A stretch of 64,000 bases of DNA from Rhodococcus sp. H36-A4 (lineage in GTDB: Bacteria; Actinomycetota; Actinomycetes; Mycobacteriales; Mycobacteriaceae), in the NCBI RefSeq assembly GCF_027158005.1, contig NZ_JAPVLQ010000001.1, positions 877,745-941,744 on the forward strand, in the 5' to 3' direction. Positions 44,506 through 53,429 of this stretch are shown in pieces. A program made the translations under genes and the position numbers. Under the pieces are notes generated by a model, which was not told where the DNA came from, made no database searches, and saw only the letters and a program-made list of their open reading frames with translations. Each line of letters begins with the position of its first letter. Within the stretch, counting starts at the first letter, position 1.

Positions 44506-46302
44506 ATGACTGCCACCATCCCCAACCCGTCCCACAAGGCAACCGACAAAGACGGTTTGGTGGAGATGGCATGGGACCCCATCACTCGAATAGTCGGAAG
44601 CCTCGGTATCTACACGAAGATCGACTTCAAGAACAAACAGGTGGTCGAGTGCCACAGTACGTCGTCCATCTTCCGGGGTTACTCCATCTTCATGAAGGGG
44701 AAAGATCCGCGCGACGCCCACTTCATCACCAGCCGCATCTGTGGAATTTGCGGAGACAATCACGCGACGTGCTCGTGCTACGCGCAGAACATGGCGTACG
44801 GAGTGAAACCCCCGCACCTGGGTGAATGGATCGTCAACCTCGGCGAAGCTGCAGAATACATGTTCGACCACAACATCTTTCAAGAAAACTTGGTAGGCGT
44901 CGACTACTGCGAAAGGATGGTGTCGGAGACCAATCCGAGTGTGCTGGCCAAGGCCGAGAACACCCGGGCTCCGCACGAGGGCGAACACGGTTATCGCACC
45001 ATCGCGGACATCATGCGCTCGCTCAATCCGTTCACCGGTGAGTTCTATCGCGAGGCGCTCGTTGTCAGCCGCTCCACCCGGGAAATGTTCTGTCTCATGG
45101 AGGGTCGACATGTTCATCCCTCGACGCTCTATCCCGGGGGCGTCGGAACAGTAGCGACAATTCAGCTGATGACCGACTACATCACCAGACTGATGCGCTA
45201 CATCGAATTCATGAAGAAGGTCGTACCCATGCACGACGACCTTTTCGACTTCTTCTATGAAGCGCTCCCGGGGTACGAGAAGGTCGGACTTCGACGCACG
45301 TTGCTCGGTTGCTGGGGTTCGTTCCAGGATCCCGAAGTATGCAACTTCGATTACAAGGACATGACCAGTTGGGGACGCGCTATGTTCGTTACCCCTGGCA
45401 TCGTCGTGGACGGCAAGCAGATCACCACCGACCTGGTCGACATCAATCTCGGTATCCGCATTCTGCTCGGGTCGTCCTATTACGAAGACTGGACCGACCA
45501 GGAGATGTTCGTAACGAACGATCCGTTGGGCAATCCTGTCGACCGAAGGCACCCGTGGAATCAGCACACCAATCCCAAGCCCCAGAAGCGCGACATGGAC
45601 GACAAATACAGCTGGGTGATGTCACCTCGTTGGTTCGACGGCAAAGAGCATCTGGCACTCGACACCGGCGGCGGGCCGCTTGCGCGGTTGTGGAACACCG
45701 CACTTGCCGGGTTGGTGGACATCGGATACGTCAAGTCGACCGGCCAGAGCGTGCAGATCAATCTCCCCAAGACAGCGCTGAAGGGCCCGGTCAGCTTCGA
45801 ATGGAGAATCCCGGAGCACGGTAGCAACACCATCGAGCGCAATCGTGCGCGTACCTACTTCCAGGCCTACGCTGCGGCAGCGGCGCTGCACTTCGCAGAG
45901 AAGGCTCTCGTGGAAATCCGCGCGGGCCGCACCAAGACGTGGGAGAAGTTCGAGGTTCCCGAAGAGGGTATCGGATGCGGATTCACCGAAGCGGTGCGCG
46001 GAGTTCTCTCGCACCACATGGTTATTCGCGACGGCAAGATCGCGAACTACCACCCCTACCCACCCACTCCGTGGAACGCCAATCCCCGCGATACGTACGG
46101 CACCCCGGGTCCATACGAAGACGCCGTACAGGGTCAGCCGATCTTCGAGGAGAACGATCGCGACAACTTCAAGGGCATCGACATCATGCGCACCGTGCGC
46201 AGTTTCGATCCTTGCCTGCCATGTGGCGTGCACATGTACCTCGGCGACGGCAAGACCCTGGAGAAGCTGCACTCACCTACCCAATCCGTCACCGGTGAAT
46301 GA
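44506..46302 (+). CDS. hhyL: Group 1h/5 [NiFe]-hydrogenase large subunit
   Basis: A 598-residue large subunit holding the NiFe(CN)2CO site. The L1 motif RICGICGDNH (Cys79, Cys82, His86) and the L2 motif DPCLPCGVH (Cys570, Cys573, His576) supply the four active-site cysteines. A 22-residue tail after His576 is the expected target of the maturation protease encoded downstream. Length and motifs match actinobacterial high-affinity hydrogenases that oxidise atmospheric H2. The stop overlaps the next start by ATGA (46299-46302). The AGAAGAGG at 44492 serves as ribosome-binding site. Confidence 0.97.
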   Translation: MTATIPNPSHKATDKDGLVEMAWDPITRIVGSLGIYTKIDFKNKQVVECHSTSSIFRGYSIFMKGKDPRDAHFITSRICGICGDNHATCSCYAQNMAYGVKPPHLGEWIVNLGEAAEYMFDHNIFQENLVGVDYCERMVSETNPSVLAKAENTRAPHEGEHGYRTIADIMRSLNPFTGEFYREALVVSRSTREMFCLMEGRHVHPSTLYPGGVGTVATIQLMTDYITRLMRYIEFMKKVVPMHDDLFDFFYEALPGYEKVGLRRTLLGCWGSFQDPEVCNFDYKDMTSWGRAMFVTPGIVVDGKQITTDLVDINLGIRILLGSSYYEDWTDQEMFVTNDPLGNPVDRRHPWNQHTNPKPQKRDMDDKYSWVMSPRWFDGKEHLALDTGGGPLARLWNTALAGLVDIGYVKSTGQSVQINLPKTALKGPVSFEWRIPEHGSNTIERNRARTYFQAYAAAAALHFAEKALVEIRAGRTKTWEKFEVPEEGIGCGFTEAVRGVLSHHMVIRDGKIANYHPYPPTPWNANPRDTYGTPGPYEDAVQGQPIFEENDRDNFKGIDIMRTVRSFDPCLPCGVHMYLGDGKTLEKLHSPTQSVTGE

Positions 46303-47261
46303 CGGAGGCGCGCATGGACACCGATGCGGTGAGGGGTGGTGCACCGGACGCATGGCGTAGCGCTGGCGAGCGTATCGACGCTCTCGTCGACGGCCTGTCC
46401 ACCGGTGGAGTTCTCGCGCGCGAACGCGCCGAACAACTCGTCCGAGAAGTAGCCGACCTCTACGGCGAGGCACTCGCCCGCATCCTGGCCGCGGCGGGGC
46501 CGCAGCAGAGCACGCGCATGGTGGAGGACGACCTGATCGCCAGCCTCCTGCTGGTGCACGGGTTGCATCCGGACGACGTCGAGACTCGTGTTCGGACTGC
46601 ACTTGTCGGCGTGCGCCCCTACCTCGGTTCCCACGGCGGCGACGTCGAGTTGATCGGCGTGCAGGACGGCGTCGTGACCCTGCGACTGCTCGGTAGCTGC
46701 AAGACGTGCCCTTCATCTTCGGTGACACTGGAACTGGCGGTCACCGATGCCGTGCAGGCGGCTGCTCCGGAAACGACGTCCATCGAGGTCCGCACCACGG
46801 ACCCAGCTTCCTTGGGCAGCGGTTCGTCCGGGCCATCGTCGTCCGGGTCGTTGTTCTCGAGCGAGTCGCTGATGTCGAAGGTTCATGCACATACCGCGGT
46901 GGAAGGCGCCTGGTCGGCGGTACCCGAACTGGCCGACCTCGTAGACGGTGAGCTCGGTGGATTCACCGTCGCAGGCAGCGCGCTCGTCGCCGCGCGAATC
47001 GGCGACACCTGGTACGCCTATCTCGACAGGTGCCCTCGTTGCGAGGGCAGCTTCGCGGGCGCTGCGATGGCGCGCCGAGCCGGTAGGCCCGTCGGGGATG
47101 CTGTACTGCGATGCCCCACGTGCCGTGCGCATTACGATGTGCGAGGGGCCGGAGCCGGGCTCGACGTTCCCGGACTACACCTCGATCCGTTGCCCGTGCT
47201 CGTCAAAGATGGCGTGTTGTCGGTGGCGATGCCCAGCGCGCGCGTGGGGGCACGACCATGA
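46299..47261 (+). CDS. hhyE: NifU-domain / Rieske-like fusion protein (HhyE position)
   Basis: A 320-residue protein coupled to hhyL. Residues about 85-165 are a NifU C-terminal domain with the cluster motif LLGSCKTCPSSS; a Ser-Gly-rich linker follows (about 168-190). The last 110 residues look like a Rieske fold, but its metal motifs read CPRC and CPTC-RAHYD, with Cys at the places of both Rieske histidines. In M. smegmatis the gene following hhyL, hhyE, encodes an iron-sulfur protein needed for H2 oxidation (recalled). A role in electron transfer or cluster delivery is inferred. The symbol is given by position. Confidence 0.82.
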   Translation: MTEARMDTDAVRGGAPDAWRSAGERIDALVDGLSTGGVLARERAEQLVREVADLYGEALARILAAAGPQQSTRMVEDDLIASLLLVHGLHPDDVETRVRTALVGVRPYLGSHGGDVELIGVQDGVVTLRLLGSCKTCPSSSVTLELAVTDAVQAAAPETTSIEVRTTDPASLGSGSSGPSSSGSLFSSESLMSKVHAHTAVEGAWSAVPELADLVDGELGGFTVAGSALVAARIGDTWYAYLDRCPRCEGSFAGAAMARRAGRPVGDAVLRCPTCRAHYDVRGAGAGLDVPGLHLDPLPVLVKDGVLSVAMPSARVGARP

Positions 47262-47896
47262 CCGGACCGCTGGGCGCACTCAATCGCATTACGCGCACGA
47301 AGCCGACGGCCCCGGTCGGCGAACGCTGCGAGATGTGCGCCGAACCGATCGGCGACGAACACCAGCACGTGGTCAACACACAAGCGCGTCAACTGATGTG
47401 CGTGTGCCGGGGATGCTATCTACTGTTCACCGACGCTAGTGCCGAGTTGCGATATCGCGCTGTTCCGGATCGATACGTGTCCTTTCCGGAGTTCGAACTG
47501 GGTCCTGGCCAATGGGAGGAGCTCGAGATACCGGTCGGCCTTGCCTTCTTCTTTCGCAATTCGACGCTCGACCGAACAGTCGCGTTCTACCCTGGTCCCG
47601 CTGGTGCCACCGAATCGGAATTGCCACTCGAGGCCTGGGACAACGTGCTCGCAGCGAACCCGCAGTTGGCGTTGCTCACTGACGATGTCGAGGCGCTTCT
47701 GATTCGCACGAATGGTGGTATCACCTGCCATATCGTTCCGATCGACGCCTGTTATCAGTTGGTCGGTACGTTGCGCAGACTGTGGCGCGGATTCGACGGC
47801 GGCCAGGACGCGCACCGCGAGATCGAGAACTTTTTCGCGGCCGTGAACGCTCGCAGTCGCCCGGCTCAGGCGGTCGTCTCGGACGCACCATCATGA
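47258..47896 (+). CDS. DUF5947-family protein, hydrogenase-associated
   Basis: A 212-residue soluble protein starting in ATGA at the preceding stop. Near the N-terminus the spacing CEMC (about 24-27), a His pair, and C-VC-RGC (about 48-54) suggest a zinc or iron site. The rest is globular with alternating strands and ends in the helical LRRLWRGFDGGQDAHREIENFF. DUF5947 proteins are found in actinobacterial group 1h hydrogenase operons; none has a known role as far as I recall. It is coupled to the next gene by ATGA. Confidence 0.8.
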   Translation: MTGPLGALNRITRTKPTAPVGERCEMCAEPIGDEHQHVVNTQARQLMCVCRGCYLLFTDASAELRYRAVPDRYVSFPEFELGPGQWEELEIPVGLAFFFRNSTLDRTVAFYPGPAGATESELPLEAWDNVLAANPQLALLTDDVEALLIRTNGGITCHIVPIDACYQLVGTLRRLWRGFDGGQDAHREIENFFAAVNARSRPAQAVVSDAPS

Positions 47897-48564
47897 CGCA
47901 GCTGTCGTTCTCCGTGATCGACATCGTCCCCGAAGAATATGCGGTGGCGCCCAATCTGACTGTGCAGCTGAGGATCGAGGAAAGCACGGGCGTCGAGATT
48001 CACGCACTGGCACTGCGATGCCAAGTACGTATCGAGCCGCATCGGCGACGGTATACCGATGCCGAGGCTGCCGGAATGGTCGACCTGTTCGGTGGGCGCG
48101 AGCGCTGGGCGTCCACGTTGCGTTCGTTCTTGTGGATGCAGTGCAGCACGGTGGTACAGGGCTTTTCCGGTTCGTGTGACGTGGACCTCCCGATGCTGTG
48201 CACCTACGACTTCGATGTGGCGTCGTCGAAGTATCTGCATGCACTCGAGGAGGAGCGGGATGGTCACGATGCGAGCATTCCGCTCGAAATGCTCTTCAGC
48301 GGAACTGTTTTCACGAAAGGCTCGAACGGGTTCGGTGTGCAACAGATCCCATGGGACAGGGAATGTAGGTTCGACCTTCCGGTGCGGGCATGGCGACGGT
48401 TGGTAGACATGCATTTTCCCAACACCGGTTGGATTCGGCTGGACAGAGATACGCTCTACGCCCTGTCGGCCTATCGATCGGAGCGCGGAATGACTGGCCT
48501 CGACGACGCTGTCGTCGAACTGGTGAGGTCTGCGCACATCGGGATCGATGAGGTCACCGAATGA
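47893..48564 (+). CDS. DUF6084-family protein, hydrogenase-associated
   Basis: A 223-residue soluble protein without signal or membrane helix, starting in ATGA. It begins with several beta strands (LSFSVIDIVPEEY and VQLRIEEST), has a Trp- and Phe-rich middle (WASTLRSFLWMQCSTVV), and ends with a strand-helix region around FPNTGWIRLDRDTLYAL. No metal motif is obvious. It is named by a family that occurs with group 1h hydrogenases; function unknown. An accessory or structural role is inferred from strict operon coupling. Confidence 0.8.
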   Translation: MTQLSFSVIDIVPEEYAVAPNLTVQLRIEESTGVEIHALALRCQVRIEPHRRRYTDAEAAGMVDLFGGRERWASTLRSFLWMQCSTVVQGFSGSCDVDLPMLCTYDFDVASSKYLHALEEERDGHDASIPLEMLFSGTVFTKGSNGFGVQQIPWDRECRFDLPVRAWRRLVDMHFPNTGWIRLDRDTLYALSAYRSERGMTGLDDAVVELVRSAHIGIDEVTE

Positions 48565-49931
48565 CCGCGCGAAGCGATCTCGAGATCGCTCGAGCCGTCG
48601 CGGATGCTGTTCTCTACGAGGGGTACCTGCTCTATCCCTACCGGGCGAGCTCGCAGAAGAACCAGTCCCGTTGGCAGTTCGGTGTACTCGGCCCGATCGG
48701 TGCGGCGGCAGCGGGAATGGGTGAGGAATCGACGATGTCCACCCAGTGCGTCGTACGAGGCGACGGATCACTCGTGGTCACTCTACGATTTTTGCACTTG
48801 CAGGTACGCAGCATCGAGATGCGTTCCTCGGACGCGACGTTCGTCGAGGTGCCCGAGATGACGGTCGGATCGATTAGGTGGCTCAGTTGGGACGAAGCCA
48901 TCTCACAAGAGATAACACTCGATCGATACTCTCTCAGCGATCTGGTAGAGCCGCGGTATGTTCCGATCGACGTGCCCGGTGGGCGTGACATCGAATTCAT
49001 CGAGGACGATGAGGGTTCGGTGGTGGGGCGGATCGCGCGCACCCGATACCCACTGAAAGGCCGAATCTCATTGCAGTGCAACCGTAGCGATGCAGGTTCC
49101 GCTTCGGAGTTCGCGAAGGTGCAGATTACTGTCGAGAACGACCATCGGGAGGAGGAGCTGGACAGCGCCGGTGCCGTTCGGTGCTCCTTCATCGGCGCGC
49201 ACCTGCTTCTCACGTGCGAGAATGCGGAGTTCGTCTCGCTCCTCGAGCCGCCCGACAACGCGGTAGACATCGCCGCGTCGTGCACGCAGAGTCGATGTTT
49301 TCCGGTGCTGTCCGGTGCCCTGGGCGCCACCGACGTGATACTCGCGTCCCCGATCATCCTGTACGACTATCCCGAGATCGCAACGCAAAGCGACGGGGCA
49401 TTGTTCGATTCCACCGAGATCGACGAGATTCTGACATTGCGAATTCTGACGCTGACCGACGAGGAAAAGGCTCAGGCCCGTGCCACCGATCCGCTTGCCG
49501 CACAGATCATCGACCGGTGCGAGTCGATGTCACCGGAGTCATTGCAGCAATTACACGGCGTGCTCCGTGATCAGGATGGGCTGGTTCCCGAACTGCCAGA
49601 GGGTGTTCCGTGGTGGGATCCCGAAGCCGATACCGCTGTACGACCGGATGTCGACGCGGTACTCGTGAACGGCGTCCGGGTGTCGAAGGGCTGCCTCGTC
49701 CGGTTGCGGCCCTCACGCAGAGCCGACGCGCAGGATCTCTTCTCGGCAGGTCGCACCGCTCGGGTCGCAACGGTGCACGCGGATGTCGACGGCGACATTC
49801 ATGTGGGCGTCACGTTGCTCGATGATCCGGCGGCAGATCTGCACGACTGGTACGGCCGGTACCTCTATTTCGCGCCGGACGAAATCGAGCCGCTCGAAGC
49901 GCAGGGCAATCGAAGGGAGAGTCAGTCATGA
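48561..49931 (+). CDS. Conserved hypothetical protein of the hydrogenase operon
   Basis: A 456-residue soluble protein coupled by ATGA on both sides. The first helix and strand (RAVADAVLYEGYLLYPYRASSQKNQSRWQFGVLGP) are very aromatic. A long beta-rich middle, with two separated Cys near CTQSRC, is followed by a helical stretch around ARATDPLAAQIIDRCESM. The end (VNGVRVSKGCLVRLRPS to RYLYFAPDEIEPL) resembles a small barrel. No known catalytic motif is recognised. It is the largest unassigned gene of the island. Assembly, scaffolding or electron-partner roles are all possible. Confidence 0.75.
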   Translation: MTARSDLEIARAVADAVLYEGYLLYPYRASSQKNQSRWQFGVLGPIGAAAAGMGEESTMSTQCVVRGDGSLVVTLRFLHLQVRSIEMRSSDATFVEVPEMTVGSIRWLSWDEAISQEITLDRYSLSDLVEPRYVPIDVPGGRDIEFIEDDEGSVVGRIARTRYPLKGRISLQCNRSDAGSASEFAKVQITVENDHREEELDSAGAVRCSFIGAHLLLTCENAEFVSLLEPPDNAVDIAASCTQSRCFPVLSGALGATDVILASPIILYDYPEIATQSDGALFDSTEIDEILTLRILTLTDEEKAQARATDPLAAQIIDRCESMSPESLQQLHGVLRDQDGLVPELPEGVPWWDPEADTAVRPDVDAVLVNGVRVSKGCLVRLRPSRRADAQDLFSAGRTARVATVHADVDGDIHVGVTLLDDPAADLHDWYGRYLYFAPDEIEPLEAQGNRRESQS

Positions 49932-50047
49932 ACGTGGTGGGAACGATAGCGACCGCTCTGGTGGGTGTCCTGGTGCTGGCCGCAGCACTAGTCGGTGTTC
50001 GGTCGATCCCGGACATCAAACGGTATCTACGGATGCGTCAGATGTGA
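49928..50047 (+). CDS. 39-residue single-pass membrane peptide (DUF6893-like)
   Basis: A short frame starting in ATGA at the previous stop and ending in GTGA shared with the protease gene. It encodes 39 residues: a hydrophobic helix of about 23 (IATALVGVLVLAAALVGV) followed by RSIPDIKRYLRMRQM, a basic amphipathic end that would lie in the cytosol. It resembles DUF6893 small proteins. Coupling on both sides argues that it is translated. It is the only membrane-spanning product between the hydrogenase subunits and hypE, so it may tether the enzyme to the membrane (inference). Confidence 0.75.
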   Translation: MNVVGTIATALVGVLVLAAALVGVRSIPDIKRYLRMRQM

Positions 50048-50556
50048 GCGCCCCACAGATCCTCGTCGCAGGCATCGGCAACATCTTTCTCGGCGACGAC
50101 GGCTTCGGTCCCGAAGTGCTGCGGAGGATGGGCGGTCGCACGCTACCTCCCGGGGTGCGCGCGGTCGACTACGGCATCCGAGGTATGCACTTGTCCTACG
50201 ACCTGCTCGGTAGTGCCGATATTGCAGCCCCGCAGGAGTTGATCATCGTCGACGCAGTGCCCGATCGAGGCAGTCCGGGCACACTTCGCGCCTTCGAAGT
50301 CACCGCCGAGGATCTCGACGGCGGCGCGGTGGACCCGCACAGCATGGATCCAGGTTCGGTTCTGATCTCACTCGGAGCGCTCGGCGGCGAACTACCTCGG
50401 ACAATCGTAGTCGGCTGCCAAGTCTTCTCGGTCGAAGATGGGATCGGATTGTCTCCCCCGCTCCTTGCTGTCGTCGACGACGCAGTAGAGCTGGTACTCG
50501 ACACCGTCGACTTGCTCGTCACAACTGCCGAATCTTCGGCCGAAGCGAGGGGTTGA
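50044..50556 (+). CDS. hyaD: Hydrogenase maturation protease (HyaD/HupD-like)
   Basis: A 170-residue peptidase starting at the GTG of GTGA. The N-terminal GIGNIFLGDDGFGPEV is the family signature, with the nickel-binding acidic residue in LGDDG; a second acidic residue in IIVDAVPDRG and a conserved His in DPHSMDP complete the set. It cuts the C-terminal extension of the large subunit after nickel has been inserted; HhyL has a 22-residue tail. It is followed by hypC, whose GTG start lies 5 nt beyond its stop. Confidence 0.92.
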   Translation: MSAPQILVAGIGNIFLGDDGFGPEVLRRMGGRTLPPGVRAVDYGIRGMHLSYDLLGSADIAAPQELIIVDAVPDRGSPGTLRAFEVTAEDLDGGAVDPHSMDPGSVLISLGALGGELPRTIVVGCQVFSVEDGIGLSPPLLAVVDDAVELVLDTVDLLVTTAESSAEARG

Positions 50557-50561
50557 TCGCG

Positions 50562-50813
50562 GTGTGCTTGGGGATCCCCGGTCGGGTGGTGCGAATGCTG
50601 GAGGGTTACGGCAACCAGCTTGCGCTCGTCGATGTCGTAGGCGAACTCCGCAAGGTCAACATCGGGATGATGCCCGAGGACACTTTCACTGCGGGCGACT
50701 GGGTAATCATCCATATGGGCTTCGCGGTGGAACGCACCGACGCAGCAGGCGCCGAGAAAGCAATGACTGGACTCGAATTGATGGGCCGAGCGCGGGAGGA
50801 TCCATCGCTATGA
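50562..50813 (+). CDS. hypC: Hydrogenase chaperone HypC (first copy)
   Basis: An 83-residue HypC. The start is set at GTG 50562 because it puts the essential cysteine at position 2 (MCLGIPGRV); the TTG at 50553, which would overlap the protease stop, would bury it. GAGGGG lies 10 nt upstream. HypC binds HypD and the large subunit while Fe(CN)2CO is made. A conserved IHMGFAV element is present. It is coupled to hypF by ATGA (50810-50813). A second hypC follows hypF. Confidence 0.92.
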   Translation: MCLGIPGRVVRMLEGYGNQLALVDVVGELRKVNIGMMPEDTFTAGDWVIIHMGFAVERTDAAGAEKAMTGLELMGRAREDPSL

Positions 50814-53092
50814 GAGCTCGCAGACGGTTCGCAGTCAGTGGCGTCGTACAAGGCGTTGGATTTCGGCCCTTCGTTTACACGACCGCGTCCGAGCTTGCAC
50901 TCTCGGGCAGCGTAGGCAACAACAGTGCCGGCGTCGTGATCGAAGTGGAAGGCGAGACCGCCGATCTCGACAAATTCGAGCTCCGTTTGCATGATAGACC
51001 GCCGCCCTTGGCGCTGGTGGAATCGGTTGTCGTGGAGTCGATACCGAAACAGGGAGGGAACGGTTTTCACATTGCCGAGACGCGAAGGGCAGACGGTGGC
51101 CGCACTTTGGCGTCGCCTGACGTTGCGATCTGTAGTGATTGTCTGGTCGAGCTGGCAGACCCGGTGAATGCTCGGTACCGGCACCCGTTCATCACCTGCA
51201 CGAACTGCGGCCCACGTTTCACGATTATCACGGCCCTGCCTTACGACCGGGCGACCACGACCATGAAGGCATTCCCGATGTGCGGGCACTGTGCCGCCGA
51301 ATATGGGGACCCCGTTGATCGCCGCTTCCACGCCCAGACCATCGCATGTCACCACTGCGGTCCCACAGTGAGATTCATCGACGGTTCAGGTATCAGCCGA
51401 ACCCGCGAGGAAGCTCTGAGCCAGGCCCGCGCGCTGCTGCAAAGTGGCGGGATACTCGCTGTCAAAGGGATCGGCGGCTACCACTTGGCATGCGACGCGG
51501 CGAACGAGCACGCAGTACGGACTCTTCGTCGTCGAAAGCAGCGTGGCGCCAAACCGTTCGCGGTCATGGTTCGCGACATCGCGTCCGCGCGCACGTTGGC
51601 CATGCTGAGCGCCGAGGAGGAGGCACTACTCGACGGCGTACGAAAGCCCATCGTGCTGGTGACCAAGCGGGACGATATCGACGAGAAAGTAGCTCGCTCG
51701 GTCGCGCCCCGCAATCGCGACATCGGACTCATGCTCGCGTACTCGCCACTTCATCATCTCCTCCTCGGCCTCACCGGTGACGAGGATGGGCCCACCGCGT
51801 TGGTCATGACCTCCGGGAACCTCGGCGGCGAACCGATCGTCCACGACAATGACGATGCGCTGCATCGACTGGCGTCACTCGCGGACGCCTGGCTCGATCA
51901 CGATCGTGGCATCGTCCTCGCGTGCGACGATTCGGTCGTTCGCGTGGTCGATGGCGCGGAACTACCAGTACGCCGATCACGTGGGTATTCACCACTACCG
52001 TTATCGCTTCCCTTCGACGTTCCCGCGACCCTGGCGGTGGGAGCCGATCTGAAGAACACCCTCTGTGTTGCCGAGGGACGTTACGCGTGGGTCAGCCAAC
52101 ATGTCGGCGACATGGACGACCTGGCGACGCTGCACAATTTTGCGACCACGGCCACTCATCTGCAGGCACTGACCGGTGTGGCACCTGTTCAGCTGATCGC
52201 AGATGCGCATCCCGGCTACCGCTCGTCGATGTGGGCGCGGCGACATGCGGGTGATCGTCCGATTCGTTCGGTGCAACATCATCACGCCCACATTGCCGCC
52301 GTCATGGCCGAACACCGACTCGCCGGAACGTCGAAAGTCCTCGGGTTCGCTTTCGATGGAACCGGATACGGCCCCGACGGCGCCGTATGGGGCGGCGAGG
52401 TCCTCATCGCCGACTACAAGGAATACCAGCGTCTGGCGCATCTGAACTACGTCCCCCTTGCCGGTGGCGACGCAAGCGTTGAACGCCCCTATCGAATGGC
52501 ACTGTCGCACTTGCGTGCAGCGGGCATCGACTGGTCGGACGATCTTTCCAGTGTGAAGGCATGCCCTCCCGGCGAACGCAAAGCACTCTCCCACCAGCTC
52601 GAGACCGGCTTCGGATGCGTGCCCACTTCGAGTATGGGCCGACTGTTCGATGCCGTCGCATCTCTGGCCGGCATCCGACATGTCGTCGACTACGAAGCTC
52701 AGGCAGCCATCGAAATGGAGAGTCTCGCCCGCGGCGTCGACTGCGACGGAATGCGGTACGACTTCTCCATACACGGAGGCACGGTGGATTGCGCTCCCGT
52801 GATCAGTGCGGTGGTGAGGGATATCCGGGCAGGGGTTCCGCCGGCCGTCGTCGCTGCTCGTTTCCACGACGCGGTGACCAGTGCCGTCGTACACGTAGCC
52901 GAGTACGGCCGATCGTCGACCGGGCTCGATACCGTCGTTCTGACAGGCGGTGTCTTTCAGAACACGCTTCTCCTCTCTTCCACCATGCAGGCACTGCGCG
53001 TTGCGAGATTCGTTGCGCTGCATCCACACCGACTGCCTCCGAACGACGGAGGGCTCGCGCTGGGTCAGATTCTGATCGGGTGTGCCTCGTGA
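50810..53092 (+). CDS. hypF: Carbamoyltransferase HypF
   Basis: A 760-residue HypF. Domains in order: acylphosphatase (VSGVVQGVGFRPFVY, about 8-22); two zinc-finger pairs (CSDC and CTNCG, then CGHC and CHHCG); a YrdC-like domain with GILAVKGIGGYHLACDA; and a Kae1-like domain with HHHAHIAAVMAEH and FDGTGYGPDGAVWGGE. It uses carbamoyl phosphate and ATP to make the thiocyanate group on HypE, the source of the cyanide ligands. It starts in ATGA at the hypC stop, and is followed 13 nt later by the second hypC. Confidence 0.97.
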   Translation: MRARRRFAVSGVVQGVGFRPFVYTTASELALSGSVGNNSAGVVIEVEGETADLDKFELRLHDRPPPLALVESVVVESIPKQGGNGFHIAETRRADGGRTLASPDVAICSDCLVELADPVNARYRHPFITCTNCGPRFTIITALPYDRATTTMKAFPMCGHCAAEYGDPVDRRFHAQTIACHHCGPTVRFIDGSGISRTREEALSQARALLQSGGILAVKGIGGYHLACDAANEHAVRTLRRRKQRGAKPFAVMVRDIASARTLAMLSAEEEALLDGVRKPIVLVTKRDDIDEKVARSVAPRNRDIGLMLAYSPLHHLLLGLTGDEDGPTALVMTSGNLGGEPIVHDNDDALHRLASLADAWLDHDRGIVLACDDSVVRVVDGAELPVRRSRGYSPLPLSLPFDVPATLAVGADLKNTLCVAEGRYAWVSQHVGDMDDLATLHNFATTATHLQALTGVAPVQLIADAHPGYRSSMWARRHAGDRPIRSVQHHHAHIAAVMAEHRLAGTSKVLGFAFDGTGYGPDGAVWGGEVLIADYKEYQRLAHLNYVPLAGGDASVERPYRMALSHLRAAGIDWSDDLSSVKACPPGERKALSHQLETGFGCVPTSSMGRLFDAVASLAGIRHVVDYEAQAAIEMESLARGVDCDGMRYDFSIHGGTVDCAPVISAVVRDIRAGVPPAVVAARFHDAVTSAVVHVAEYGRSSTGLDTVVLTGGVFQNTLLLSSTMQALRVARFVALHPHRLPPNDGGLALGQILIGCAS

Positions 53093-53105
53093 AAGGAGCA
53101 AGACC

Positions 53106-53429
53106 ATGTGCCTGGCTGTACCCGGAAAGATCATGAGCTTGGAGGATCGCGACGGCACGCTGATGGCGGAAGTCGACTTCGGTGGACTTCGCAAGGAGGT
53201 GTGCTTGCAGTACATTCCGGACGCGATCGCCGGTGAGTACGTAGTGGTACACGTCGGTTTCGCGATTCAACGGCTCGACGAGGTGTCCGCATTGCAGACG
53301 CTCGCGGAGTTCGAACGGATGAACATCCTCGACGAGGAGTTCGGCGACGGATTCGCACGCGCGGCCCGGCAGGCAGGCAACGAGCCGATAGCCGATAGCA
53401 CCGATACCAGCAAGGGAGTTCGATCATGA
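53106..53429 (+). CDS. hypC: Hydrogenase chaperone HypC (second copy)
   Basis: A 107-residue HypC paralogue. ATG at 53106 gives the essential Cys2 (MCLAVPGKI) and has AAGGAGC 8 nt upstream. It differs from the first copy in having 24 more residues, mostly a charged C-terminal tail ([15 protein letters not shown] onward). Two copies in one operon suggest one works with HypD and the other accompanies the large subunit, or each serves a different step; this is inference. It is coupled to hypD by ATGA. Confidence 0.93.
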   Translation: MCLAVPGKIMSLEDRDGTLMAEVDFGGLRKEVCLQYIPDAIAGEYVVVHVGFAIQRLDEVSALQTLAEFERMNILDEEFGDGFARAARQAGNEPIADSTDTSKGVRS

